Translations under genes and position numbers: made by a program
Shown: positions 1 through 11,067 of the stretch, one piece after another
Layout of the letters: every line of letters starts with the position of its first letter
Numbering within the stretch: position 1 is the stretch's first letter
Origin: Haematobia irritans
Taxonomy: Eukaryota; Arthropoda; Insecta; Diptera; Muscidae
DNA: 64,000 bases
NCBI RefSeq assembly: GCF_050003625.1
Contig: NC_134400.1
Location: 59,462,066-59,526,065, forward strand
Reading direction: 5' to 3'
Notes under the pieces: model-generated
The model's database searches: none
Seen by the model: the letters and a program-made list of their open reading frames with translations, nothing else
Told to the model about the DNA's origin: nothing

Positions 1-408
1 TTTTCCAAATTCGGACAGACTTCCGGTAGAAATTACGCTATGTTTCAAGTAAAAACATCTTTAAAATAAAGTGTTGAAAATCATGTCCTATTTTTGAACG
101 ATTTTTTGCTTTGTAGTCAAGATGCAAAAAGACAACAAACTTAAAGACAATTTCATTAAATTTAAAGAGTTTTTCTGAAAGGCAAGTTGACCTTAGCTCA
201 AGCATTTTTTCTTTCATGTTATGATACCCATTTTTAAGTGAAATCACTTAATTATAAGGACAATACGACTTCATTGAAAAGTTTATCGACTTTTGGACAA
301 GGAAAAAAACTTTATATTAAGGAAATGCGTCTTCTATGCTAAGCAAAATTTGCATTCGTATTTTAAAGATATGAAATATATGACCTCACGACAACATTTT
401 TTTCAGTG
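1..408 (+). mobile_element. CACTG-family MITE, left end cut by window edge
   Basis: This segment is collinear with the inner and right parts of the element at 20365-21935 (shared stretches include the ACGATTTTTTGCTTTGTAG and TTCATTGAAAAGTTTATCG blocks). It ends TTTTTTTCAGTG at 408, the family's terminal sequence. The left end lies outside the window. The 409-665 stretch to its right shows nothing recognisable. Confidence 0.75.
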
Positions 409-968
409 TTCTCTTTGTATGCATCACACGATTCACGATTCAATAAATGGTAAAAGTAAACTGAACATACGTAAATGTCACACTACGAGATTTTCCTACG
501 CCGTTATTTTCTAATTAAATAGTGTTTTACTATATATATCAGAGTCGAAGAAGAAGACGCCGATGTTGCTTCTTCACTTTGAAATGGATTTTTTTGCGTG
601 CGGGTGTTTTATTAGTTGCACATAATGTCGAAATATTGCTTAATTAGAAAAAGCTAAAGCTTCCGCACCCTCAAAAAACAATCACTTCTCTAACATGTTC
701 CAAACATATTTTGCAGGAAACACATATACTATTGGATACTGCCGAAACAATAATATGTTTGTTTTATGTGAACATATTATATGTTTTGAATTATATTGAG
801 CCCAAAAATATTATATGCTTGGATGAGTTTTCCCCAAAGAAGATTGTGCTCATTCCCTCACATAATTTTCACTTCCACGAAATTTTTTAGTTCTTGGCAC
901 CTTTTTCTGTAATACAAATAATGTTGAAGAAATTATTCAATTTTATACGTTTTTTAAATTTTACGTTT

Positions 969-1042
969 CGCCTGGACGGAGAATCGAACCGAGGAGCATA
1001 CAGTTTGTAAGCCAACACACTATCCACTGGGCTACGTAGCTG
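969..1042 (-). other. tRNA-like module 1 (A-box/B-box pair) inside family A
   Basis: Read on the minus strand, it has an A-box-like TAGCCCAGTGGATAG and a B-box-like GGTTCGATTC at normal tRNA spacing. The anticodon and T stems do not pair well, so it is not a functional tRNA gene. The same module recurs at 2035-2092, 21451-21522, 27196-27266, 33678-33750 and 37143-37217. Confidence 0.6.
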
Positions 1043-1155
1043 TTATAGTCACCAGTAGATAATTATCGTTTTAAGTTACATTTATATAGCATAGTTTGCA
1101 GCGCCCACGAGCCCATGCAAACATAACATTATTTAACAGAAACATACATTTGTTT

Positions 1156-1228
1156 GCCACGTGGAGCAGTGGTTAGCATGTCCGCCTTTCATGCAAAGGG
1201 TCGTGGGTTCAATCCCTGCTTCGACCGA
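1156..1228 (+). other. tRNA-like module 2 inside family A
   Basis: It contains an A-box-like TGGAGCAGTGG, a hairpin CCTTT-CATGC-AAAGG in the anticodon-arm position, and a B-box GGGTTCAATCCC with a pairable T stem. It diverges from module 1, about 115 bp to its left. Other copies are at 21266-21336, 27009-27080, 33864-33935 and 38564-38635. Confidence 0.6.
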
Positions 1229-1530
1229 ACACCCAATTTATTTATTATTATTATTTTTTTTTTTTTTAATTTACACATTTATATTTATACTATATTAATT
1301 TTTTATAATGAAACTTCGAAATGTGGGTTATTAAAGATTTACAGTCAGAAACAGTGCGTGATATAACAGAAATGGACTGAGCTTTTGGATAAGTCGAGTA
1401 CAAACATACATAAATAATTTTATATACACATACATTTATTATGCGTGAACAGTTTTTTACTACCATTTAACACAATTTTAAATGCATTTAAAACTTATCG
1501 TGTTTTGTACTTAATGTTATTTCTACCTTT

Positions 1531-1658
1531 AAGGCCGGTATTAAGTTGGCATTATCGCTCTAAAATGAGCGATAATGCCTCTTACTTTTCTTTAATAATT
1601 AATTTTAAAGAAAATAAACTTTTTCAATTGTTTTAGCTGCAAAACTTAATGCCCGCTT
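1531..1658. mobile_element. small MITE with internal hairpin
   Basis: Ends AAGGCCGGTATTAAGTT and (reverse complement) AAGCGGGCATTAAGTT are imperfect inverted repeats. A perfect 13-bp hairpin lies inside: GGCATTATCGCTC at 1548-1560 and its complement at 1567-1579, with a 6-base loop. Length is about 128 bp. Confidence 0.55.
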
Positions 1659-1738
1659 TTATATTGGAAGGTGTGCGTCAAGTCCTCTTGGACTACTTAT
1701 AAATAAAGAGGAACTAAACTTTGTTTTTATACATTGTA

Positions 1739-2093
1739 CACCCTCAAAAAAATCGCTTCTGTAACATATACTCCCTAACATATTTTGCTTAAAGCATATA
1801 AAAATTTGTCTTCCAAAAAACTATATGTTCTTATGTGAACATATAATATGTTTGGAAACATTTTGAACCCAAAAATATTATATGCTTAGAAGAATTTTCT
1901 CCCAAAGAAGATTGTGCTCAAATTTTTTTTCTGCCTAATTGTATATTCCCTCACATTTTTCACACTTTTCTGTAATACAAACATTTTAGAAGAAATTATT
2001 ATATTTTATAATTTTTTTTAATTTTACCTTTTGCCGGACTGGGATTCGAACAGCGGACCACACAGTTTGTAAGCCAGCATACTAACCACTGGT
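1739..2093 (+). mobile_element. family A element, truncated
   Basis: It starts CACCCTCAAAAAAATCGC after TA (1737-1738), runs to a truncated tRNA-like module 1 (2035-2092), and is then joined to an unrelated Helentron-like fragment. The junction at about 2093 marks a deletion or recombination. Confidence 0.7.
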
Positions 2094-2537
2094 TCAGATT
2101 TAGATATGGCTCCCATATATATCTTCCGTCCGATTGGCACTCATATGACCAGGGGGGCCAAAGTTATACTCCCATTTACGTGAAATTTCGCATAGATAGC
2201 AGAATTATTATTCTAACTATACATGTCAAATTTAGTCAAAATCGGTTCAGATTATATATAGCTCCCATTTATACGTACACCAGAGTTGGGGAAATATGGT
2301 AGACTGTTACACATTTTAGACCCATTTTCAATGGAAGTTTCCTACAATTAACTGGATAGCGTTAGCCGATTTAAATTTTAATTCTAGAGATTTTGTAGAA
2401 GTAAAAAAATTGTCTCCTTTATATAGCTTCCAGCAAATGTGAAGTAGTTGAGATGGTAACACAAATTTTGGCCTACATACGGGTTAAAGGGTATAATATA
2501 GTCGGCCCCGTCCGACTTTAGACTTTACTTACTTGTT
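2094..2537 (-). mobile_element. Helentron-like family C/D fragment, reverse
   Basis: It holds units of the type TTCAGATTATATATAGCTCCC and ends with the family's terminal block, GGGTATAATATAGTCGGCCC then ACTTACTTGTT, the reverse of the ACAAGTAAG start seen at 15756. One 153-bp-type unit and the end are present; the remainder is missing. Confidence 0.65.
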
Positions 2538-2590
2538 AATTTTTAAACTTGGTTTTCCACTCATTTATACTTTTTGTATCTTTTCCCATA

Positions 2591-2818
2591 CACATAAAGA
2601 AAATTTCATTAAAACTCAGCCAACGAAAAATTTTCATTAATATAACGAAACATTTTCATTAATACAATGAAAATATTCCTTAATAGTACGAAACGTTACG
2701 TTGATTGACAGAAAATTCGTTATAATAACGAAAAATTTCGTTGTATTAACGAATTTGTTTCATTGGCTGACTTTTAACGACACATTTCGTTAATATAACG
2801 AATTTTTTTCTACTAGTG
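2591..2818 (+). mobile_element. CACAYAAAG MITE with ATAACGAAA repeats, TA duplication
   Basis: 228 bp, flanked by TA at 2589-2590 and 2819-2820. It starts CACATAAAGAAAATTTCATT and ends TTCTACTAGTG. The interior is a chain of short ATAACGAAA/TTCGTTAT motifs on both strands. Related copies are at 32860-33093 and 35639-35857. Confidence 0.8.
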
Positions 2819-3284
2819 TAGTGAGCAAAAAATAAAACAACCATTAAATTCAGGTATATAATTTAAAATAAAGAATAAGTTAGTCTATAACAAGAACTCC
2901 GATCATCAAGTGTTTCAATTTCTGTTCGGGACAATGAAATTACTCCTTTTTTAAATCGCCTGTCTTACACTTATATTTTGTATTTTCAACCACGCTATTA
3001 TATAGGCCGAAGAATAAAAGCTTTGATCTATTTAAAGTGTAACCATCTGCTAAACTAAACTTTCGGTCTTGTGATCTAAACTTTCGGTCTTGTGATCAAT
3101 TGAACGTGCGTACTTTGGGTAGGCTGCAGTAGATTTTCTAATCGAACAAAAATTTTAAATTTATGGGGGAAATGTGTAGAATATACAACAAATTTTTTTC
3201 AATAGAAATCACTTCATAGTGAGAGTATAACTAAAATAGTTCAAACAAATTTATTTTATATTCACAAACGGATTAGGTTCTTAC
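2819..3284. other. intron, no recognisable feature
   Basis: AT-rich intron sequence just downstream of the mini-exon donor. The only structure seen is a 21-bp unit, ctaaactttcggtcttgtga plus t, present twice in tandem at 3055-3096. Confidence 0.5.
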
Positions 3285-3347
3285 CACTTTCATCTTTTAC
3301 ATTCTCGTCTTCTTGTTCTTCGCTTTGCATGGAAGTTGATATGCCAC
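3285..3347 (-). CDS. ey: probable eyeless linker mini-exon (acidic segment before homeodomain)
   Basis: This is a 63-bp candidate exon with a strong acceptor (a run of pyrimidines then TTTTCAG|GTGGC) and a good donor (AGTG|GTAAGAA). Its phase fits exactly: the preceding exon ends with one base (AAA G) and this one starts with two (GT), then 20 full codons and one base. The joined peptide reads LKK-GGISTSMQSEEQEDENV and is acidic. In Drosophila ey the same place, just after LKK, is also an acidic Ser/Glu/Gly-rich stretch leading into the homeodomain. It is far too short to be found by homology alone; the support is position, phase, splice sites and composition. It ends in phase 1, so a following exon must begin in the same phase to the left of base 1. 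Confidence 0.78.
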
Positions 3348-3447
3348 CTGAAAAGAAACTTGAGAAAATTAATTGCTAATCAGATGTGTGCGAACATACA
3401 GTAGGAATAAAAATTATAATAGAAAAAATATTAGGTAATATATATTG

Positions 3448-3660
3448 GCAGCCCATTATTTCAGGCTTAATTATTTAGTCTATACAGTCCATTGTAATAC
3501 TGCATTGGTGAACTTCTCTCTTATCACTGAGTGCTGGTTGATTCCATATTTAGCACAATGACAAGAGACCTCCTTAGAGAATTCTTGAAATACCCGGAAA
3601 TGCCACCAGCATTACTGAGAATGTATAATCCATCGCTGAAAAATATTTTGCTGTTTGGTC
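3448..3660 (-). repeat. LINE 3'-tail fragment
   Basis: Reverse complement of a sequence related to 17960-18207, sharing CACTCAGTGATAAGAGAGAA and GTTCACCA...ATCACAATGGACTG. This is the 3' untranslated end of a LINE found in several places here. Confidence 0.6.
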
Positions 3661-4524
3661 GAAATTGAGATTGAACCCATGACCCTATGTATGCAAGGCA
3701 TGCATGCGTACTATTACCACGGTGGCGAGTGCCACACCAACCATGCCATACCGTATGGTGTTGGAAAGGTGAAATTTTGAAATTCATTTAACCGAAAATA
3801 TGAAATTCGGAGAAATTGAGCAGTATATATTTCTATATGAATCGAAAAACACGGCCGGAACTCACCAACCAAAAGTAATTCATCTTCCATCGGGACATCG
3901 CTAGGCCATGCACATTGTTTATGACTACGCAAAAACTGGGAGAGCTTAGCTGGCCTTGCGACATCGGGCTACCCTTTGTTTCGGCCCATTCGGAATATTG
4001 TTAGTGGAGTAAAGTTGGCTTCAAGAGTAGCAGAAGGCAGGGTTTCAACCTGATTTGTTTAACATATTGCACAATGAGTGCAATTGATAGTATTTTCAAA
4101 TGCGCATTTAAATGAAGAATAATTGTATGCTTTATACATTCTCTGCACTCAAAAAAATCAATAAGGCGATAAAAATTTTTAAAATCAAGATAAAGGCGTC
4201 GGAGAGATTCATTACACTAGTTAAAAAAATAATTTTTTTGTATGTGAAGATGAGAAGTGACTTTTCTTATGTGCTTTAATCTGCTGAATTCGAAAATGAA
4301 AGTTATTTTTTGTTTATGGAACAGTTTTTGAGATATCCCGTTATTTTTACTTTTTCGGCCTTTTTTCATTAAATAAATCATATCTCGAGCTAGAAATGTC
4401 CGATTATGTCGCTGTTGGTACTTGAATGCATGGTATTGGGACGACGACGAACTTGTATAATTATATCTGTGATAAGTTAAGTGGTTCAAAATATATCGAT
4501 GAGAATAGGGCAAATTTAAAAAAA
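3661..4524. other. intron, no recognised element
   Basis: No coding or repeat match within the window is seen, apart from a B-box-like GAACCCATGACCC near 3675. Several open frames here are not supported by codon periodicity or similarity. Confidence 0.4.
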
Positions 4525-6243
4525 ACAAGTATATACGGCCGTAAGTTCGGCCAGGCCGAAGCTTATGTACCCTCCATCATGGATTGCGTAGAAACTTCTT
4601 CTAAACACTGCCATCCACAATCGAATTACTTAAGTTGCGGTAACGCTTGCCGATGGCAAGGTATCTTAAAACCTCCTAACACCATCTTCTAAATTGTATG
4701 TAAGTCCAAACGTGGTATATATGAAATCGATCCAATACGTATATAATTCAGTTTGACAAAGTAGACATAAAATTTTGACAAAATTTTCTACAGAAATAAA
4801 ATTTTCTATAGAAATAAAATTTTCACAAAATTTTCTATAGAAATAAAATTTTTCACAAAATTTTCTATAGAAAGAAAATTTTGACAAAAATTTCTACAGC
4901 AATAAAATTGTAACAAAATTTTCTATAGAAATAAACTTTTGACAAAATTTTCTATAGAAATAAAATCTTGGTAGATTATTTTTGGCTCGAGCGGCAACCA
5001 TGATTATGAACCGAATAAAATTTGAACAAAATTTTCTATAGAAATAAAATTTTGAGAAAATTTTCTATAGAAATAAAATTTTGACGATGATGAACATTTC
5101 ATTATGAAACGAATAAAATTTTGACAAAATTTTCTATAGAAATAAAATTTTGACAAAATTTTCTATAGAAATAAAATTTTGGTAGATTATTTTTGGCTCT
5201 AGTGGCAACCATGATTATGAACCGATATGGACCAATTTTTGTGTGATTGGACCAATTGTTGTATGGTTGTTAGCGACCATATACTAACACCACGTTCCTA
5301 ATTTGAACCGGATCGGATGAATTTTGCTCCTCCAAGAGGCTCCGGAGGTCAAATCTGGAGAACGTTTTATATGGGGGCTATATATAATTATGGACCGATA
5401 TGGACCAATTCTGGCACGGTTGTTAAAGATCATATACTAACACCATGTTCAAAATTACAACCGGATTAGATGAAATTTGCTTCTCTTGGAGACTTCGCAA
5501 GCCAAATCTGGGGATCGGCTTATATCGGGGCTATATATAATTATGAACCGATGTGGACCAATTTTTGCATGGTTATTAGAGACCATATAACAATATCATG
5601 TACCAAATTTCAGGCGGATCGGATGAAATTTGCTTCTCTTTGAGGCTCCGCAACCCAAATCTGGGGATCGGTTTATATGGGCGCTATATATATTTATGGA
5701 CCGATGTGGAACAATTTTTGCACAGTTGTTAGAGACCATATACCAATACCATGTACCAAATTTCAGCCGGATCGGATGCAATTTGCTTCTCTTTGAGGCT
5801 TCGCAAGCCAAATTTGGAGATCGGTTTATATGGGGTCTATATATAATTATGGACCGATGTGGACCAATTTTTGCATGGTTGTTAAAGACCATATACCAAC
5901 ATCATGTACCAAATTTCAGCCGGATCGGATGAAATTTGCTTCTCTTTGAGGCTCCGCAAGCCAAATCTGGGGATCGGTTTATATGGGGGCTATATATAAT
6001 TATGGACCGATGTGGACCAATTTTTGCACGATTGTTAAATACCATCTAGCAACACCATGTACCAAATTTCAGCTGGATCGGATGAAATATGCTTCTCTTA
6101 GAGGCTCCACAGGCCAAATCTGGGGATCGGTTTATATGGGGGCTATATATAATTATGGACCGATGTGGACAAATTTTTGCATGATTGTTAGAGACCATAT
6201 GCCAACACCATATACCAAATTTCAGCCCGATCGGATGAAATAT
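4525..6243 (+). mobile_element. Helentron/DINE-like element (family B) with 153-bp array
   Basis: It starts ACAAGTATATACGGCCG, with a small hairpin around GGCCGTAAGTTCGGCC, then a 29-bp AT-rich minisatellite (4755-5180), then tandem units of exactly 153 bp. The GATCGG landmark is at 5666, 5819, 5972 and 6125. The right end is truncated at about 6243; the terminal hairpin seen in the copy at 53669 is absent. Family B recurs reversed at 41120-42500 and 53669-55135. The layout (terminal hairpin, subterminal repeat, internal array) resembles Helentron-derived DINE elements; that class is inference. Confidence 0.72.
4755..5180 (+). repeat. 29-bp minisatellite, TTTCTATAGAAATAAAATTTTGA type
   Basis: Degenerate tandem units of about 29 bp built around the palindrome TTTCTATAGAAA followed by TAAAATTTTGAC. 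The same unit forms arrays at 14785-15755, 16985-17120 and (reversed) 61300-61560. Confidence 0.8.
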
Positions 6244-6355
6244 GCTATTTAAAAATTTTATTCTATTTAAAAATTTTTCAAGAAAAAAGCAAATTTTGAA
6301 CAAAAATTTAATTAATTAAATTTAATACGAATAAAAAAAAATAAATTTAAAAATA

Positions 6356-6411
6356 GAGTCTCAGCAGGATTCGAACCCAGAACTCAGATGTGATTTTAAT
6401 TACTGGTATTA
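6356..6411 (-). other. tRNA-like fragment
   Basis: The minus strand shows a B-box-like GGGTTCGAATCCTG. No A-box at proper spacing is clear, so this is probably a SINE or MITE remnant. Confidence 0.3.
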
Positions 6412-6662
6412 ATAAAAGGAATCACTTTTGGTATACACATGTAAGTTCTTATTTTTAAATCGCAGGTAATATTACAAGTAGTAAGTTTTTGATTGCCGGT
6501 ATTACTGGAAGAATCACTAGTGCTTACCCAGTTTTTGCTGGGAGGTAGAATCTTTAAATTTATCTTTGGAAAGCGTTCTGGTTGAACTGATTTCCTTGGG
6601 AGAATATTTGTCATCATACCCCCTGAAATTCTATATATTATCATATGTAGAAGTTTTCAAAG

Positions 6663-7627
6663 TACGAGGGCAGTTTGGAAACTTCTTAGCCTAGCACAAA
6701 AAGCGCGGTATAAACAGAAAAAGTTAAACGTTTTGGAAACTTCCATCTCTGTTATGAACACATGTTAAATTTTGTTTCGATCTGGCAACTCCTTCATATA
6801 GAAACAGGTGTTCAAAAAAGACGCATCCGCAATTTTTTTACAATGGAAAAATTAGAAATGCGTGCTGTCATTAAATATTTACATAAAAAAGGTTTATCGG
6901 GACAAGAAATTCATAATATGGTGAATGTGTTAGGTGAAGGTGCTCCTTCATATGCAACAGTAAAAAATTGCTGAATTTAAACGTGGTCGTACAAGCATTG
7001 AAGATCAACCACGTAGTGAACGTTCGAAAACAGCAACAACAACAGAAATTGTAGCCAAAGTGCATGATATGGTATTAAATGATCGACGAATAAAAGTGCG
7101 TGAAATTGCTAATATCATGGGTATCTCAAATGATCGAGTCCATTTAATTTTGCATGAAGAACTACAGATGAAAAAGCTTTCTGCAAGATGGGTGCCGCAT
7201 TTGTTAACAGTCGATCAAAAAAGCATAAGAATGAACATTTCTCAAGCTTGTTTGGATCGTTTTAAGCGAAATAAAATGGATTTTAAGCGTCGTTTTAAAA
7301 CTGTTGATGAGACATGGATCCACCACTATACTCCAGAGACAAACAAAAAAACAATCCAAACAATGGACTGAAGCTGGAGGAAGTGCCCCAAAGAAGGCAA
7401 AAACAATTCAATCGGCTGGTAAGGTTATGGCAACGGTTTTTTGGGACTTCAAAGCTATTTTATTGATTGACTATCTGCAAAAGGGTAAAACAATAAATTC
7501 AGAGTACTATTGCAACCTTTTGGATCAATTAAATATACAAATTCGAGAAAAACGTCCTGGATTACAACACCAATAAATAATTTTCCATCAAGACAACGCA
7601 CCAGCGCACAAGAGTGTTTTAACAATA
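6663..7627 (+). pseudogene. mariner transposase pseudogene with left terminal repeat
   Basis: The left end is TA followed by CGAGGGCAGTTTGGAAACTT. The transposase begins with an ATG at 6843 (MEKLEMRAVIKYLHKKG, an N-terminal helix-turn-helix region). It breaks by frameshift near 6970 (in KN/AEFKRGR), resumes through NDRRIKVREIA and the first catalytic block VDETWIHHYTPE, shifts again at an A run near 7345, and has a stop near 7574. The second catalytic block IFHQDNAPAHKS follows. Homology ends at about 7627, before the third Asp block (HYSPHLAPND), which survives only in the 47412-47806 copy. The mariner D,D34D type is inferred from these motifs. The copy cannot make an active enzyme. Confidence 0.88.
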
Positions 7628-7932
7628 TTGATTCATGGCGGTGGGTATTTAAGAACTTACTGCTGTATATACTTGTTAAAATCTAAATTTCTCCATTTTT
7701 TTTTAATTTATAGGAGACATGAGAGAAAGTGAATAAATTAAAATATGTACATGATTTTTCATGGAACGTGGGGAAAGTTACGAAATTAAGGCTATATGAT
7801 TTTTCGATATCTGATCGGGAGCACCTCCTTCTTCTCCGATTTTCTTAAAATTTGCAGGGAAGGTGGTCCCTAAATGGCAACTAGGTTCTTTGATATTTGC
7901 ACGTGAGGGGATGCACCTATAATAAAAATCTT
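7628..7932. other. intron with small Helentron-like end fragment
   Basis: 7628-7680 reads like the end of a family B/E element (CATGGCGGTGGGTATTTAAG then GTATATACTTGTT). The rest shows nothing recognisable. Confidence 0.4.
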
Positions 7933-8619
7933 ACAGCTTATTTCTGATATCCGCACGAAAGCAAGTGCGAACGAACGGTAGTCACTCACTTTCGTCTAGA
8001 TTTGGGTTTCTCTAACTTCCTTTCGTTCGTTCGCATGCCTTACGTTACAAATGCTAACATTACCAGTTCTCAATTATTTCAATTACTTGAAAAAGGTCCA
8101 TACATTTCAAAAATTATTTTCCATAAAATTCAATCTGGCATCGCCGTTCATTTGGCAAACTTTTTTCAGTATTTTTTTTCTAACAAATTAGCCCGCGTAG
8201 AGAGACCTGTATTTGTATTTCAACATTTCTATAATAATTACAGTTCAGTTCTCCTTTTAATGAGTGTTTCATTCGAAATGTATGTGTTTGTTCGTGTTAG
8301 ACTTTCTCTTAAACGGTCTATATGGCGCTTATAAAAAATAGATCGATATAAACCACTTTTATCACATATTTACACTAAAAGCTTTAATCAATTTATCAAT
8401 TATTTATGAATGCCTTTTTCCACAAAACGAAAGGTCTTTACCAAGTGAGTGCGAACGAATCAAGTTAGAAAACCCCAATTGTGGAGATTACGTTACGTCT
8501 TCGTTCGCATTGACTTTCGTTTCGATTTTCGTTTAGATACCCCTTAGAGAAACCAAAATCAGCTGTTTTTCGTTTTGTATGCGAACGAAGACTAGAATTC
8601 GGAAAGGAGAAATAGGCTG
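7933..8619 (-). mobile_element. ACAGCC MITE, TTCGTTCGCA-rich
   Basis: Terminal inverted repeat ACAGCTTATTTCTGATATCC against the complement of GGAGAAATAGGCTG. The subterminal regions hold many TTCGTTCGCA/TGCGAACGAA motifs. It is related, in reverse, to 25089-25844. The 110-residue open frame inside shows no recognised domain and is not called as a gene. Confidence 0.7.
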
Positions 8620-8963
8620 AAAAATTTAAAAAGTGTTTTATACATTTCAAATAGATAGATGAAGAACTTGAATGCAGTACATAATTTAAAAAAAATGTGG
8701 TGTTCTGCTGAATGTAAAATGTTGTGTTTGCCCGGAACAACGCTTATTCTGCTTCCTTAACGTCAAACAAAAATCAACGTGATCAATCCCACCAATAAAT
8801 TGAAGTCCTTAGTCCTTCGAAATATTCCTTGATGGATATGGGTGACCTAATTAATGCAAAATGTTCGTTACTCACGCACATTCACGAAGACATTAATTTC
8901 GTGACTCATGCTTACGCACGACATTTGGTTAGTTAATCACGTGGATAACTATGCTTGTATTTA
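8620..8963. other. intron, hAT-like CTCACGCAC debris
   Basis: 8870-8945 contains CTCACGCACATTCACGAA-type motifs shared with the element at 46375-46955. Nothing else is recognised. Confidence 0.4.
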
Positions 8964-8964
8964 C

Positions 8965-9164
8965 AGTGAAACCTCCCAAACTTGGTTACTCTGAAAACCG
9001 GACACCTCCCAAAAGTGGACAGTTGTCTGGGGACGTTTCCTGTATTAATACATTAAAATTAACCTCTCATAACTGCTTGCTTGAGCATAAATATTATTGA
9101 ATTTACTCATTAAATTGTGTACTCGGAGAAAAGAAATCGGAAAAAATACAAATCGTTATGACCA
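8965..9164 (+). mobile_element. pogo/Tc1-like terminal remnant
   Basis: CAGTGAAACCTCCCAAACTT with GGACACCTCCCAAAAGTGGA matches 26086-26150. This is the style of end found in pogo-like Tc1/mariner elements. The element is cut by the family A insertion at 9165. Confidence 0.5.
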
Positions 9165-9677
9165 CACCCTCAAAAAAAATCGCTTCTCTAACATATGTTC
9201 CAAACATATTTTGCAGGAAGCACATATATTATTGGATACCGCCGAAACATTAATATGTTGGTTTTATGTGAGCATATTATATGTTTGGAAGCATTTTGAG
9301 TCCAAAAATAGTATATGCTTGGAATAATTCCCCAAAGAAGATTGTGTTCATTCCCTCACATATTTTTAACTTCCACGAAATTTTTGAGTTCTTCGCATCT
9401 TTTTCTGTAATACAAATATGCTGTTTTTTTCAAATGTCTATTTTCTTGGTTCCGAATGTCTATTCTCTTTATTCCGAATACTCAATCTACTATTCAAATT
9501 AAATAATATTTAGACTTAAGCATACCAAATTTTTGGCCATATTATAAAACAGTTTTCCGAAACAACATACAAGCGGTTTCACAGAAATTGCTCTCATTTC
9601 ATTCTCTCGCTGTGTTATGTTGATATCTTTTTATTAAACCCTCCCGGTTTCCATCTCTATTTCTTTCTCTATACTAA

Positions 9678-9711
<34 letters not shown>

Positions 9712-9972
9712 CTGAATAAAGTATCACAACATATATATGTTTACTCGAAATTTGTAAATTTATATATGTTTACATTCACGCATATTATTTTTATGAAACA
9801 TTCATGCCCCAAACATAATATATTCTAACATATTAACATATGTGTCCCAAACATTTTGTGTTAGTTTAGGAACATTACATGTTTGCACTTAAATATATTG
9901 TGTTTAAAAATTGTGCCCGAAACACATTTTGTTTATATCGGAACATATGAAAAACATATTTTTCTAACAGTG
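9165..9972 (+). mobile_element. family A element, left arm of a 1.9-kb palindrome
   Basis: 808 bp, starting CACCCTCAAAAAAAATCGCT and ending TTTCTAACAGTG, with CA at 9163-9164 and 9973-9974. It lacks the internal tRNA-like cassette of the longer copies. A CT-dinucleotide run lies at about 9679-9703. Its inverted partner is 10279-11065. Confidence 0.85.
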
Positions 9973-9974
9973 CA

Positions 9975-10278
9975 TGTATAAATCAACATTTTCAAACAAA
10001 GAACAAAATAAATATCGGAGAAGATTGTCAATTTTAAACAACTGCATTTGTTGAAAGTAGGCTTGCCCGATTGCGGGGATTCGCCTGGATTGTCCCGGAA
10101 TTTTGTATTCTGGAAGTGTCCCGAATCTTTCGCAAACTTTGCAAAAATTCCGGAATTGCAATTACTCAACTCATATACACATTTAAAATTTTCCGATTTT
10201 CATGGTGATACAAACTTCACTATATCGAAAAGCACTACTAAAGAAGAAGTGATTGCCACGGCCAATGTTTATTTGCCA
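9975..10278. other. spacer between inverted family A copies
   Basis: About 300 bp of unique sequence with TCCCGGAATTTT-type motifs also seen near 11360. No gene is seen. Confidence 0.5.
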
Positions 10279-11065
10279 CACTATTAGAAAAATATTTTTT
10301 TCCGATATAAACAAAATGTGTTTCGAGCACAATTTTTAAACACAATATATTTAAGTGCAAACATGTAATGTTCCTAAACTAACACAAAATGTTTGGGACA
10401 CATATGTTAATATGTTAGAATATATTATGTTTGGGGCATGAATGTTTCATAAAAATAATATGTGTGAATGTAAACATATATAAATTTACAAATTTCGAGT
10501 AAACATATATATGTTGTAATACCTTATTCAGAGAGCTACAGAGAGAGAGAGTTAGTATAGAGAAAGAAATAGAGATGGAAACCGGGAGGGTCGAATAAAA
10601 AGATATCAACATAACACAGCGAGAGAATGAAATGAGAGCAATTTCTCTGAAACCGCTTGTATGTTGTTTCGGAAAACTGTTTCATGATAAGTCCAAACAT
10701 TTAATATGCTTAAGTCTAAATATTATTTAATTTGAATATTAAAATGAGTATTCGGAATAAAGAGAATAGACATTCGGAAACAAAAGAATAGACATTTGGA
10801 AAAAACAGTATATTTGTATTACAGAAAAAGATGCGAAGAACTCAAAAAATTCGTGGAAGTGAAAATTATGTGAGGGAATGAACACAATCTTCTTTGGGGA
10901 ATTCTTCCAAGCATATACTATTTTTGGACTCAAAATGCTTCCAAACATATAATATGCTCACATAGAACAAACATATTAATGTTTCGGCGGTATCCAATAA
11001 TATATGTGCTTCCTGCAAAATATGTTTGGAACATATGTTAGAGAAGCGATTTTTTTTTGAGGGTG
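10279..11065 (-). mobile_element. family A element, right arm of palindrome
   Basis: 787 bp, starting CACTATTAGAAAAATATT and ending TTTTTTTGAGGGTG, with CA at 10277-10278 and 11066-11067. It is nearly identical to the reverse complement of 9165-9972 along its length, including the AG-rich run, so both insertions are young and closely related. Confidence 0.85.
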
Positions 11066-11067
11066 CA

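Larger units (their letters stand above)
666..1440 (+). mobile_element. CACCCTC-family element (family A), right end missing
   Basis: It starts CACCCTCAAAAAACAATCAC and follows the full-length copy at 33375-34706 through the ATATG-rich subterminal region and both tRNA-like modules (969-1042, 1156-1228). It loses similarity near 1440. The body is dominated by short ATATGTTTGG-type motifs repeated on both strands. Confidence 0.75.

Noticed and set aside
969..1228. Functional tRNA genes
   Set aside because: A- and B-boxes are present, but acceptor and anticodon stems fail to pair and the modules are repeated inside mobile elements.
1..3284. eyeless homeodomain exon
   Set aside because: No frame on either strand encodes a homeodomain (WF.NRRAKWR or related) in this stretch; the exon must lie beyond the left edge.
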